The notes: generated by a model not told the origin, from the sequence alone. A stretch of DNA of 64,000 nucleotides from Leishmania donovani (GCF_000227135.1 NC_018256.1:3969-67968); one strand, 5' to 3'. Positions 47,475 to 57,950 are shown, counted from the first letter of the stretch. Translations and numbers: made by a program.

Positions 47475-49556
47475 TCACTCCTTGAGCGTAAGGTAGAGTT
47501 TTTTCAGCTGCCGTGCTTCCCAACGAGCGGTGTTGCGCGGTGATGTGTCCTGCTTGGACGGATCAGGGTGAATGAAGGCGAAGATCTTCTCGCCATGCAA
47601 GTCGGCCTGGTCAAAGAAGAAGAGGATCTCTTCGAAGGAAGAATCCTTCAGAGAAACCATGTGTTTCGCCAGGTTCATGGCCAGCGCAAGGAAGCACCTC
47701 TTGGCGTAGAACCACGTGTCTGTCATGATCTTACGGTCGTAGGGCTCCAGCGACTTGATGATGCGGGAGATGCCAAACTCGAAGTTCCCCTTGGAGCAGT
47801 AGAGGGTTCCGATAACCAAGTTCACAATGCACAAGTGCAGCGGCTGCTTGTAGGGGTCCTCGTAGGTCAGCCGCTCCTCCGCTCGCTCGATGAGGCGCAT
47901 GATCTCCTCCGCCTGCTCATTTTGCGCGGTCATGATGTACGAAACGCACAGGTTCGCGAGCACAATAGCGCTGCAGTTCAGAATGTTCTCCCGGTTCGCC
48001 TCCACCACAGGCGAGTAGTACCGAATCGCCTCCTTGAATTTCGTCTCCTGCATGAAGAAGACATGCGCCACGTTCTGCTTCCATACGTCGTTCTCGGAGC
48101 AGAAGTCGGCCGACTGGCGGAAGAGCTGCTCGACCATCGGGTAATTCTCCATCTCCCAGTAGATGTTCGCCTGCGCCATGAGAACGGGAATGTACTCCTC
48201 CAAGGTGGCGTCGTAGGTCCGCACCGCCGTCTTCGCGACTGCCGCGTCCTGGCTCTGGTCAGCCTCCTGAATGCGGCGCGTCATGTTGCGCAGCTGCTGT
48301 ACCATCTTTTGCGCGAGAATGTCGAACTTGCGGTACGCCTCCGCCGGTGAAGTCTGGGCCGTGATGAGACCATCGAGGAAGTCGTAGAGCGATTGATTGT
48401 TCTGCGAGAGGTACTGCCACGCAAGGTGTGGGTTCTCGGCGAGCACGTCCGCGGCCAGGTCGTAGTACTGGTATTTGCAGTAGAAGAGAAGCAGATTCTG
48501 AAACGTCTCTGGCGGGAAGGGCGGGTTCTGCAGGAGAAAGTTGAACTTCTTGAACGCGTTCGTCGGGTTCTCGTCCATGTTGATGAGAGCGGTGTTGTGC
48601 AGCGTGACAGGGTCGAGCTCGGCATCGGTGCGGGGCGGCATATCCGTAAGTGCCTCCTTGGCGGCCTGCATGTTCTTCGAGGCATACTCGATGGCCGCCT
48701 TGAGGTTGAAGGCTTCGATGAGGGCGGTCTCCCTCAGTAGTTGTGTGTTGCCCACAGAGCGCGCCTCGGCTCCCTCGGTGTTCGTGCCAATGTTCAGCTC
48801 CGGGTGCCCCTCGACGCCGCGGTCGATGATCTCAGCCAAGTGCCGCAGCGCCGGACCGTACTGCTCCATCTTGTAGTACATGAGCGCCATGTTGTACGTC
48901 AGCGCCGCCGAGAAACCGACGGCGTTCTGCGCCTCCTTGAACTTCTCTAGCGCCTCCTCGTAGCTGCCCTCCTTACTCAGCACGCAGGCGCGCAGAACTA
49001 GCATGTCCGTGTCGGTCTCCGGGGCCTGCTCGAGGAACGACTTTGTCTGCGGGATGTCCTCCTGCTCATACGCGATGGCCGCCTGCAGTTTGTTGAGTGT
49101 GGTCTGATTTTGTGGTGAGGTGATCAAGGTACACAGACGGTTGCTCTCGGCGTAGGCGCCGGCCTTGTAGAGGGACTGGGCGTAGTACACCCGGTACTCT
49201 TCAATGTTAGGGCAGATCTTCGTTAGCTGCTCGTAGAGACTGGCCGCCTCACCGTAGTCGCCCATCATGTAGTAGCAATATGCCATGAGCGACACGGCAG
49301 CACGGCTGCGCGGGAACTCCTCCAGCTGTGTCGCCAGCAACTCCACGGCCTCTTCGTACTGGTGGTCGCGGATGTAGCCGTATACGGTGGAGGTAAAAGT
49401 GCCCTCCTGTACCTGCGCCTGGATGCGGCCAAGCGTGGTGCCGCCACCCATCGTCGTCGTCGGCCGCATAGACCCAGCATGAGAGGAGCCTGTGGCCGAG
49501 AACGCCATCCCCGTCGGCGGCGGGGCCATTCCGGTGGTGGGGCGCATAGACATCAT
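47475..49556 (-). CDS. IFT70: IFT70 / TTC30 (intraflagellar transport complex B)
   Basis: A 693-residue TPR protein, the DYF-1/TTC30 subunit of IFT-B, which wraps around IFT52 and is needed for flagellum assembly and tubulin glutamylation cargo. A Met/Thr/Gly-rich N-terminus of about 45 residues precedes TPR helices throughout: YGYIRDHQYEEAVELLATQL, YCYYMMGDYGEAASLYEQL, YYAQSLYKAGAYAESNRL, LTYNMALMYYKMEQYGPAL and so on. LHNTALINMDENPTNAFKKF and QADLHGEKIFAF near the end are typical of the family. The length is close to the 660 residues usual in animals. ATG start at 49556, with a second ATG in the next codon. Confidence 0.95.
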   Translation of the reverse strand: MMSMRPTTGMAPPPTGMAFSATGSSHAGSMRPTTTMGGGTTLGRIQAQVQEGTFTSTVYGYIRDHQYEEAVELLATQLEEFPRSRAAVSLMAYCYYMMGDYGEAASLYEQLTKICPNIEEYRVYYAQSLYKAGAYAESNRLCTLITSPQNQTTLNKLQAAIAYEQEDIPQTKSFLEQAPETDTDMLVLRACVLSKEGSYEEALEKFKEAQNAVGFSAALTYNMALMYYKMEQYGPALRHLAEIIDRGVEGHPELNIGTNTEGAEARSVGNTQLLRETALIEAFNLKAAIEYASKNMQAAKEALTDMPPRTDAELDPVTLHNTALINMDENPTNAFKKFNFLLQNPPFPPETFQNLLLFYCKYQYYDLAADVLAENPHLAWQYLSQNNQSLYDFLDGLITAQTSPAEAYRKFDILAQKMVQQLRNMTRRIQEADQSQDAAVAKTAVRTYDATLEEYIPVLMAQANIYWEMENYPMVEQLFRQSADFCSENDVWKQNVAHVFFMQETKFKEAIRYYSPVVEANRENILNCSAIVLANLCVSYIMTAQNEQAEEIMRLIERAEERLTYEDPYKQPLHLCIVNLVIGTLYCSKGNFEFGISRIIKSLEPYDRKIMTDTWFYAKRCFLALAMNLAKHMVSLKDSSFEEILFFFDQADLHGEKIFAFIHPDPSKQDTSPRNTARWEARQLKKLYLTLKE

Positions 49557-50385
49557 TCCGTTGTTGTCGCAACTGGGGGATCAGACAACGGATATGACGC
49601 CAAGAGAAACGGTCAGAGAGTCAGAGGGTGGAGTGGTGGGGCAGGTGGGCGGTGCCTGCGTGGGCTGGCTTGTGTGTACAACTATATACCGCCTTCAACT
49701 ATGCGGGCTGAAGGGATAGCCGAGGCGCAAGCGGGAGAGAGGCTGTAGAGGAGAGACGTCGCACGACGGGAGTGCATTGCGCGAGGGCAGCCAGGTGCAG
49801 CGTAGAAGGCAGACGTGGGCAAAGAAAGGAGGAGGGAGAGAACAGTCGCACGAGAGAACACAAACGCAGATGAGCGTTGCACGTCAATCACAAGAGCGAG
49901 AACGCAGACCGCCACTTGGTGATGCGTATGGGCCTGCATCGCGGCTCTCGAAGGTCGGGTCGGCGTGCAGTATCTGGCGTTGTCTTGCTAGGTTGACGCC
50001 TTTTGCGGGCTGCAACTGCGCTCCGTCAGTGTCGCTCTCGCCCTTGAACCCCCACGCCGCTCCCCGTCGCACTCCCCTCCATCGATCTGTGCCCACACTT
50101 CTTACGCGCCCAGAGGTGGCACGGGGCAATATACCGCTTAAGTGCGCTGCATAGTACACACATAGAGGAACGAAGAGAGCGGAACTAAGGCGCACGCGTT
50201 CCTGTCAGCTGTTGTGCTGACTCTTCGCCCACTGACGGGCTCACGCAGCTTCCGTTTTACATTGTGCACGCTGTAAAAACTCCCACACACCCGTTGGCTG
50301 CAGCCAGGGTAAACCGTCGAGAGAGAAAGAAAAAAATACAACAGAAAGCAGCGCCGCTGCTCGCGATGCGGTGAGAACGGCCGCC
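49557..50385. other. Intergenic region IFT70 / membrane protein
   Basis: No gene seen. + strand purine runs at 49600-49645 and 49820-49848 are possible sense-strand polypyrimidine tracts for IFT70. Confidence 0.5.
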
Positions 50386-52095
50386 TCATACGAGAGCCAC
50401 GCACTGCTCGTCCTTGCGCTTGCGGGTGGCCATTTGAACGAACAGAAGGTGCTTCCCTTCCAGGTTGTAGTACCGGTGCCAGACAACCAGCATCATAAGC
50501 GCCACCCCACACGTGTGCAGGCTCAACAACGCAAGTACTGTGGAGGTCACGTTCGCAGTCGCCACAGCGGCAGGGAAAGCACTCGAAAACGACCCCCGCT
50601 CCAAGGCCAGCGCAGCTGCGGCCCTCTGCACCGCCGAAGCAGCCTGGGTGATGGTGCTGTTGCCAATGATGGCGGGTGGGGCCAGCACGACACCCTCAAA
50701 TGCATGCGTGAAGGCGAGCAGCAAGACGGTTGCGATGCGGCTGAGTGACTCCATCGGCGCCGCAACCAAGGAGCAGAGTCGCCTTGTCCAAGACGCCATC
50801 GGCGTGGCGCGGCCGAAAAGAATAGCATCCTCCTCAACCACATCCTCCTGCGCTAGCTCAAGCACGTCACGCACGCTGTCGAGCAGCAGACGCAGCAGCG
50901 TGAGCAGAATAGCACACAGCCAAATCCCGGCACTCGAACTGGCTGCTGTGCTGCCCTCTCCAAGCGCCGGCGCAACCGCCACGCCGACCGCTCCCCTCGT
51001 GAAGAAGGCTGCTACCAGCGATACAAGACCCAGCGCACACACGCCGAGCAGCATGACGAGCACGAGGCGTTTCTTTCCCACCGCGCCGGCGCTTGCGATA
51101 TGCATGGGGGCAAGGAAGGACGGCGCTGCGACGACAAAGGCCAGGATGGTCGCCCGCGCTGCCGCCGACAGGCGGGGCGCACAGCCCAACGTGAGAAGCA
51201 GATGAAAGAAGCCAACTACCACTGCATGCGCGTAGCAGTGCAGCGCACGTACGACCAGGAGCGCCTTCATTGACCGCCGCTGCCACGTCTGCCGCACAAA
51301 GCCTTGGAACTCCATCATTGTCGCGTCGCCAAACCCGGAGACAGAGCGCGAGCTGAGGCTGCACTCTTCTCGTGTCGCGTTCGGTGCTTCCTCGTCATGA
51401 GAGTTGCACCTCCACCGTTGCAGGCCACTAAAGGCGCACACGGCTGCGCCGCTCAAGAGAGCAAGGCACCAGTGGAACCCGCGAAGGAACTTCCTTTTTG
51501 GAGAGGAGCCATCGTACAGCAGGGCGGCGACAAGCACCACCACAGCAGCGCCACCCGATGCCGCACGTGACGCACGCTGCACCAACCTCTCCTCCTTCGG
51601 TCGCTGGGTCGCCATTTCGCGGGCTAACTTCTGAGCGAAGGCGGTGCAGTGATCGGACAAGACACCGACGACTGCGGTCGCAAGCGTGAAGGACACAGCC
51701 GACGGAACGAGTGGAAGTCGCAGCACCCACCACGACAGGCCAAACGCTAATGCAAAACGATGCTCATTCGACGCCGAACGCTGCCGTGGTGTCAGTCGCC
51801 ACACCCGCGCGACTACAGACGAGAACGCAACGAGGCCAGCTCGATCAAGGACACTGCCAACCATGTACACCAGCTGGGCGGCAACGAGAACACACAGGCC
51901 CAGCTTGGAGATGCGCAAGCGCCATTCACGAATGTCGGTGAGACTTGTCTTTTGCCCTTTGCGCGTATCCACGATAAGCAGAAAACCATGTACGTAGTAC
52001 TCCATGAAGAGCGCCGAGAAGACGACGTGCAGCGACTGCACAACGAAGCTGTGCGTCCCGAGCAGCACAAGGCCTCGCCGCGTGCCCGCGGCCAT
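50386..52095 (-). CDS. Polytopic membrane protein, MFSD13A/TMEM180-like
   Basis: A protein of 569 residues with about ten to twelve hydrophobic helices. The N-terminal VVFSALFMEYYVHGFLLI, the central region around FQGFVRQTWQRRSMKALLVVRAL and the C-terminal LMMLVVWHRYYNLEGKHL follow TMEM180 (MFSD13A) in order, including a Trp then an EGKHL-type tail where TMEM180 has LHGRRL. TMEM180 is an MFS-like protein of unknown substrate. The open frame extends to 52257 but begins with TTG. No in-frame ATG precedes 52095, where MAAGTRRGLVLLG starts just before the first helix. The TMEM180 match is by eye and should be treated as tentative. A membrane transporter-like fold is firm. Confidence 0.7.
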   Translation of the reverse strand: MAAGTRRGLVLLGTHSFVVQSLHVVFSALFMEYYVHGFLLIVDTRKGQKTSLTDIREWRLRISKLGLCVLVAAQLVYMVGSVLDRAGLVAFSSVVARVWRLTPRQRSASNEHRFALAFGLSWWVLRLPLVPSAVSFTLATAVVGVLSDHCTAFAQKLAREMATQRPKEERLVQRASRAASGGAAVVVLVAALLYDGSSPKRKFLRGFHWCLALLSGAAVCAFSGLQRWRCNSHDEEAPNATREECSLSSRSVSGFGDATMMEFQGFVRQTWQRRSMKALLVVRALHCYAHAVVVGFFHLLLTLGCAPRLSAAARATILAFVVAAPSFLAPMHIASAGAVGKKRLVLVMLLGVCALGLVSLVAAFFTRGAVGVAVAPALGEGSTAASSSAGIWLCAILLTLLRLLLDSVRDVLELAQEDVVEEDAILFGRATPMASWTRRLCSLVAAPMESLSRIATVLLLAFTHAFEGVVLAPPAIIGNSTITQAASAVQRAAAALALERGSFSSAFPAAVATANVTSTVLALLSLHTCGVALMMLVVWHRYYNLEGKHLLFVQMATRKRKDEQCVALV

Positions 52096-54399
52096 CTCGA
52101 AGAACGGGGAGGGGAGCGGAGGAGAGCAATTAGGAAGAGGGAAGGTGCCCGGGGCGCGAGAGGAGTCGTGAGCGCGTCTCTCTGCCTGCAGGTCCTCCGC
52201 AAGAGAGTGAGGGAGCGGCGGATCAAAAAGATTTGTGTCCTCCACTTTGGAAGCCAAGATGCCGCGGTTCCGTGCAAGTGTATGCGCCTGAGTCTCTCAC
52301 GGTCTCTGCCGCATACGCTGATGTCACCCCCTCCCTGTGCACGCCGCCGACGGCGAAAGATGTGAGGAAGGCTTCACGCGAGAGACAGGGAGGTGGCAGA
52401 CAAGATCGCACGACAAGCGGGAGTCAAACAGTGTAGCGAGGCAGAGACACAAAGATACGCCCATACCTGCACATGCGATGAGCGAACGAGGCAACTCCGC
52501 GGCGGCCCGAGACACGGGCACCCACACGTACACGCGCACGGATACCAAAAAGAAAAAATTATGTACGTGCACACATGTGCAGGCCCACGGGACCCCGGTG
52601 GACTGTTCGGAGACACAAGCACGTGGGCAATGAGAGGAGCCAGGGAAAGCGAGGCGAAGAAGAGCAGCAGAGACACGTTGCAGAGAGGGAAGGAAGAAGG
52701 CAGGGTAAGAGGTGTACGACACAATGAGAGTGTCGCACTCGCGCAGATGTTGTCGCGCCTCGAAAAAGCGAGTCCCCTCCCCCGCGCCGAGCGGCTCATG
52801 GAGAGAGAGACAAGCAAACGGGGGAGCACTTGAAAATGGAGGAATGCAAGGCGGGCCTGATGAGCCTGGGGCCTCCTACCTTTTTTTGTATGTGTGTGTG
52901 TGTTTAGCAGCCTTTGAGCACACCAAGGCACACCCACGCGCGCACAAGCACGAAGAGCGGCGGTATCCAGGGCGCAGACACTAGGAGAGACGGACATCAA
53001 AGCAAGTAAAGGTATGCACACAAGCAGACACGCATGCATAGAAATGTGCATACCTGCATACACACTCATGGACACCTATATCTACATGCGGGTCTGCGTG
53101 TATCGATGCATGTGTACACTCGAAAGAGGGGGAGGGGAAGGAAGGGGCGCGGCAGAGCGAGCACGCAGTGGCAGGGCGCACGCGATCAAGCAGACGCGCC
53201 GATGTTTTCCTCTCTTTGATCGCTGGTGAAGGTACCTGCGTATGAGCACCCTCATTTCTTCGCCAGCGTGAGAGACAAGATAGTAGAGGGGGTAGAAGGG
53301 GTTGCACCGGGGCCCGTACCCGGCTGGCATAAAGCGCGCCCATTACACAAGAGCGCTGATACACGCATATGCCTGTGCCTGTGTGGTGCCGAGATCGGGG
53401 AGCCACCCGTCCTTTCAGCTCCCTGCCTCACCTGGTGGAGAGGCAAAGAGGGCGAGGTCAGATGGGTGGATCCTGCTCTGGAGACAGAGACAGTAGAAAT
53501 AAGAAAGGGGCCGTGAGGTCCCTGGTACTGCGCCTCCAACGGACTTGAGACGAGGCATAGCAATGACTGGTGCAATAACGATCGCTCCGGCACAGAACAG
53601 CGAAAGGAAGAAACTCGATCGCACCCCCCCCCACCACCACCTCCCTCCCATCTCGTCGCACCGTTATGTCCCCGAGACCGGCGTGCAGCGACTAACGATG
53701 AGGACGAGCAAAGGACAGGGATCTTGCGTCATTTCTTCCGCAAGGATGGGTGCACACTTCCTTGCTGGCTCAGCGGGAGGTGAGGAGAGAGCGCGCGAGT
53801 TCATCGTCAGCATTCAGTGTCCAAGGCACGCCTGCACCATAGCGCCGGTGCACATGTCTGTCAGCGAGCGTGGCGAGAGGGCACACATGAACACACACCA
53901 CACGACAGGAAGACGCAGGCTCAGAAGAGAAGATCGTCCGCTACAGCCGCGACTGTTCTTGCCTTGGGAACACTGTCAACGTGCACCTCTGCGTAAAGGG
54001 GGGGAGCCGATGTAACGAAAAGGGAGGACGGCGCCGCCGTCCCCACCGCCGGCAGAGGCACACACACACACACACACAGGCACACCGTCGCGTGCAGGCT
54101 ACGGGATCAGCCTTCTTCTGTCTTTGTGCTCTGGCACCCAGAGCACGATAACGGAGTGAGCATCCTGCACGAGCGCGTGGCGCAGGCCGCCTGAGCATCG
54201 CCCGAGATTACCTTTCTTCGCATTGAGAGATCCAAATCCACCCGCCCCGGCCTGGTAGACCGAATCGTGCGAGAGGCATGCGGGGGTGATTGAGGCAGGG
54301 AAGGGAGAGGCGCTACGCACACGAATGCCTCCCGCAGGCCTTCATCTGATTTCCTCATTGCTGCTGCTAAGTGGGTGATTGCCTGAACATCTAGCCACG
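52096..54399. other. Gene-free region upstream of the membrane-protein gene
   Basis: About 2.3 kb without a convincing gene. CA-rich at 54061-54078 and a few purine runs. The near part is the 5' region of the membrane-protein gene. Confidence 0.5.
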
Positions 54400-54576
54400 C
54401 CAAATCTTTCTGCTGTGGCAGCCAGCTTGAGGGGGTGGCCGCGCCCTGGCCCCCCGGAGCACCCAAATTCCCTCGGGCGACTCGCTAGCGGCAATGCCGA
54501 GAATTCATGAACGTTTGGCGGCGTGCGGCCTACCCCGTTGGGTCTTGGAGAGGAAGACTGAGGCGTTGTGCTGCAC

Positions 54577-55129
54577 TCAAACAGCCTCCAACGTAAGTTG
54601 CTGGGAGTAGCCCAGGTGTCGCCGCACCGTTTCGATCGTTGCATGCCTGGCTGGTTGCATCATGTCCTCCTTTAGGACCCCCTTCCCGATCTGCGCCAGA
54701 TGGTGGGCCACTGCTTTGCGTACTGGGGCCAGCTTCAGGTCCGGGTCGACGTCCTTGAGCGCGCCCCGCCCGCCTCGTCTTATTCTTGGCCGCTGCGAGG
54801 TCCTTGCACGAGGTCTGCTTGCTCGTCCGCTGGCTCGGTCGGTGCCGCCAGCGTCAAACCGTCCTGCCTGCTGAGGCGGGATGCNNNNNNNNNNNNNNNN
54901 NNNNNNNNNNNNNNNNNNNNNNNNNNNNNNNNNNNNNNNNNNNNNNNNNNNNNNNNNNNNNNNNNNNNNNNNNNNNNNNNNNNGTGCCGCCAGCGTCAAA
55001 CCGTCCTGCCTGCTGAGGCGGGATGCCACCGGGTACGGGCCTCACGAGGTGGTTGGCCCTGACCCTCCTCTGTAGGTCAGACCCACCGGGCACGTGTGGC
55101 GCCCGATTTGGAATCTCGCTGCCCATCAA
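54577..55129 (-). pseudogene. Tyrosine recombinase C-terminal domain, broken
   Basis: The sense reading contains LAPVRKAVAHHLAQIGKG, then QPARHATIETVRRHLGYSQ. This follows the pattern R-x-x-A-x-x-H-L-A-x-x-G ... R-H-x-S-x-x-x-x-R-R-Y-L-x-W-G seen in DIRS/crypton-type recombinases, with the Arg and the conserved His in place. The position of the nucleophile (nine residues after the His, as in Cre) is His (CAC) instead of Tyr, one transition away from TAC. A stop follows shortly after (54577). Removing the false gap puts the frame above 55027 in phase with the frame below 54885. An in-frame stop soon appears upstream. Inactive. Confidence 0.55.
54885..54983. other. Assembly gap (99 N), false
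   Basis: The 43 bases before the gap (54842-54884) recur exactly after it (54984-55026). Removing the gap and one copy joins two open frames in phase. Confidence 0.92.
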
Positions 55130-55340
55130 CCGGTGCCATCCTGCCGTGCACTGCTGACCATTCCGGCGATTCCTCGGTGTTCATGGGTTGCCCCCGATCA
55201 GCACACAGCGGCACGGGGGTGTCAGCGCGCTGTGCATCGTTGCGTAGCGGGACACGATTGGTCGACGCTTTTCAGGTCCTCCTCGCGACGCTCAGCCATG
55301 AGTTGCCTCGGATTACTCCAGCGGGACGTTCTCCTCGGTG

Positions 55341-56420
55341 TCAAACCGGTCGCACATGATAAGGAAAGGGGAGGACACGGCCCCCGGCCCTTTGTGGAGG
55401 CGTCTGTTCGGTTTTGCAGTTACGGAAGAGTCCACGTAGCCGTGCACGGAAGCCTCGCCTCCCCAGGCCGCCTTTCGCTNNNNNNNNNNNNNNNNNNNNN
55501 NNNNNNNNNNNNNNNNNNNNNNNNNNNNNNNNNNNNNNNNNNNNNNNNNNNNNNNNNNNNNNNNNNNNNNNNNNNNNNNNNNNNNNNNNNNNNNNNNNNN
55601 NNNNNNNNNNNNNNNNNNNNNNNNNNNNNNNNNNNNNNNNNNNNNNNNNNNNNNNNNNNNNNNNNNNNNNNNNNNNNNNNNNNNNNNNNNNNNNNNNNNN
55701 NNNNNNNNNNNNNNNNNNNNNNNNNNNNNNNNNNNNNNNNNNNNNNNNNNNNNNNNNNNNNNNNNNNNNNNNNNNNNNNNNNNNNNNNNNNNNNNNNNNN
55801 NNNNNNNNNNNNNNNNNNCTGACTTGGCGGTACAGTCCTCCTCCGGTCAGGTCGTCCGTGAGCGTGGTCAGTCGACGGCACGCGCAACACAGCTGCATTG
55901 GCGTGCACTCTGGCAGAGGAAAAGGCAGCCCCGTGGCGTGTCGCCTTCCCGCGTGGCAAGCTTCCACCCCTGTGAGCACCTCATTGTCTTGTCCCTCTAT
56001 CAGCCACTCGACGGGCAGCCCTGCCTTCAGAGCTCTTTGAGGGTTCTCGCGACTGGTTCTGCCCCTCGGCGCGGAGAGGGCTGCCAGGATCTTCGGCCCG
56101 TTAGTGTCTCTGCTGCCTAGTCCGCCCTTCACCCCCTGAAGCCGTGCAAGACGGCGTCTGAAATCGTCTGCTGCCGGACTCGGTGCACCCAACATGCTTG
56201 ACAACGGTGGCGGTCTCTGTCGGGGTGGTGACTGGTGAAGCGATGAACCAAAACACTCGTTCCGTTGCGCTGGCGTGTCGTCTGCAGAAAGAGAGGGGAG
56301 GAGAGAGCGCAGGGAGCGAGAGGGGCGTGTGTGTGCATTGCAGCTGCCACGCTGTGCATCAGAGGACAGGATAGACGCCAGAGGCCATGCAGGCAAGGAG
56401 GGAGTGAGTTTTCGGATCAT
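55341..56420 (-). pseudogene. Upstream coding remnant of the same element
   Basis: An open frame of 359 codons (113 of them unknown). The readable C-terminal and central portions include GLPVEWLIEGQDNEVLTG, then a Cys/His-rich portion (CHAGRRH ... CTPMQLCCACRR), perhaps a small metal-binding unit. I recognise no known domain. The first 60 residues look like non-coding sequence and the true start may be internal. It is in another frame from the recombinase remnant. Confidence 0.35.
55480..55818. other. Assembly gap (339 N)
   Basis: No repeat flanks this gap, so some sequence may truly be missing from the middle of the element. Confidence 0.9.
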
Positions 56421-57536
56421 GAGAGCGTACGCATCGCAGCCCTGTCCCTGGGCTCTCAGGAGACGGCATAATGCAGGTGTTCGCGACGGCAGCCACTTGC
56501 TCAGTCTATAAACAAGCCCAGCAGCCTGAGTGCGCGATCTTTACTTTCTCGCGTCATCGCCCCGCGGAAATTTTGAAGCACAAGAGGGTAGAATCACGGG
56601 TTGAAGGGGCACTGGCAGCCCACCACGACATGTTTTTTTTTTTGACACGAGGTGCGCAGTGTTACGGCTGTCTTCCTCTTTCGCTCCCTTCTCGCCGTTA
56701 GTACTCACCGTATGTAGTCAGGCCCGGGCAGGCGGAGAAGCGTGCGGGGCAGTGGGCACAAAACAGCGGCTGACTTCATCCGCTGATGCAACAGACCGGG
56801 GAGGCAACGACCGAGAGAGGGGGGGGGGGGCAGTGAAGGGGGAGACGTACCCATCTAGCTATAGGTAGGCGGACGCATCCTGTGAGGGGGCACTATCGCA
56901 TGCATAGTGGTCAGCTCAGTGAAGAAAGTAAACGGAGAGAGCGAGCGAAGACAGAGACACATAGGAGGCACAACCGAGGGACGGAGGAGGAAGCAACGGT
57001 GCAGCGCATGGTGTGTGTGTAAAACACCCGAGAGAAGAGGCCCAAAGAAGCGGGGAAAGAAATGGGGGGATACAAAGAAAAGGGCCGGTCTGAAGACAGT
57101 CAATGAGTGCGGTGGGGTGAGCGGAGGGGGGATAAGGGAAGATGAGAGAGGGGGGAGCACGAGCAAACACTCCCATAAAGAAAGACGAAACGGTCCTCGG
57201 TCTTTTGGGCGCTGCTGTCCTTAGGGTACAGCCGACGCGCACCGCCGCTGGAGGACGGGTGGCCTGCCAAAGGAGGGGGAGGGGGCGAGGAGGGACGGCA
57301 TTGAGGGGGAGAGGCGAACGCTTCTTGACGTTGTAATGTCGTCACAGTTTGAGTGTCTAGCCTCCTCCTCCCTCACTCTTTCCTGTGATGGTTTTCTCTC
57401 CCTCTCCCGCTCGTTCCTTCCCTGAGTGCGCATGTAGTAAAGTGCACCGTCCGCGGAGGGAGAGACGTACGAGCTTACGCCATCAGCGCGTGGCGCCCTC
57501 ACCGAAAAAAAAAAGAGAAGCGAGGATGCGGGTCGT
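56421..57536. other. Gene-free region between the element and the PP1 inhibitor
   Basis: No gene seen. Strongly purine-rich on + between 56900 and 57320 (pyrimidine on sense), as in 3' UTR and spacer sequence. A T-run lies at 56632-56642 and a G-run at 56820-56830. Confidence 0.5.
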
Positions 57537-57950
57537 CTACTCGTCATCCTCGTCCTTGCATTCGTGAGCCAGAGCCCTCTTGAACATGGCACCCTCGTCC
57601 GCGTACACGGCCTTGCGCATCTTGCGGAATTCTTTTCGATGCTGCTGCTGAGCTAGCTCACCGGTGGAGGTGCCCTCCGCCAGCATCGGCCGCCCAGACT
57701 TCGCGATTGGGGCTACTGGTCGATCAGAGAAGTCCCCAGCTATCTGCTCCTTGATCTCTTTCACCTTGGCGTTCACAGCGGGGTCCCATTTGAGCAACCC
57801 CTCTTCCTCGGCCTCCAAGTCGTCACCATCGGCGTATGAGTACGGCGTCTTCGGCTCCGTGATGTGCATCGTCACGGGGTGCTGTCGCTGGTACTCGGCG
57901 TTCGCCTCCAGGTTCTTCTCATCCCACTCCACGTGCTTCGAGCGAGACAT
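57537..57950 (-). CDS. Protein phosphatase inhibitor 2-like protein
   Basis: A 137-residue hydrophilic protein beginning MSRSKHVEWDEKNLEANAEY. The combination WDEKNL near the N-terminus and ITEPKTPYSY after it (about residues 31-40) is the inhibitor-2 signature, in which the Thr of E-P-x-T-P-Y is the GSK3 site in animals. A basic, helical C-terminal segment (HRKEFRKMRKAVYADEG) occupies the position of the PP1 active-site helix. Inhibitor-2 proteins bind PP1 and act as inhibitors or chaperones. The KGILK-type first PP1 contact is not evident. The frame continues to 58142 with a hydrophobic stretch that I regard as translated UTR. ATG at 57950. Confidence 0.85.
   Translation of the reverse strand: MSRSKHVEWDEKNLEANAEYQRQHPVTMHITEPKTPYSYADGDDLEAEEEGLLKWDPAVNAKVKEIKEQIAGDFSDRPVAPIAKSGRPMLAEGTSTGELAQQQHRKEFRKMRKAVYADEGAMFKRALAHECKDEDDE

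Larger units (their letters stand above)
54400..56420 (-). mobile_element. Decayed TATE-like element with tyrosine recombinase remnants
   Basis: A roughly 2-kb block in the same orientation as the genes, with GC-rich coding-like composition but stops and frame changes. Its 3' part encodes the C-terminal domain of a tyrosine recombinase, its 5' part an open frame (55341-56420) with Cys-rich LCCACRR. The overall style fits the TATE elements known from Leishmania (Viannia) telomeres, which carry a tyrosine recombinase. Family identity is by analogy and not from alignment. Two gaps interrupt it, one of them false. It sits inside a transcription unit rather than in telomeric hexamers, and it has decayed, so it is probably an old insertion. 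Confidence 0.55.

Noticed and set aside
52096..52257. N-terminal extension of the TMEM180-like protein
   Set aside because: It begins with TTG, and reading further upstream reaches a stop without meeting an ATG.
54060..54080. CA/GT runs here and at 40702, 44520 and 47293 as regulatory elements
   Set aside because: Simple dinucleotide repeats are common in Leishmania spacers, and nothing links these to a specific function.
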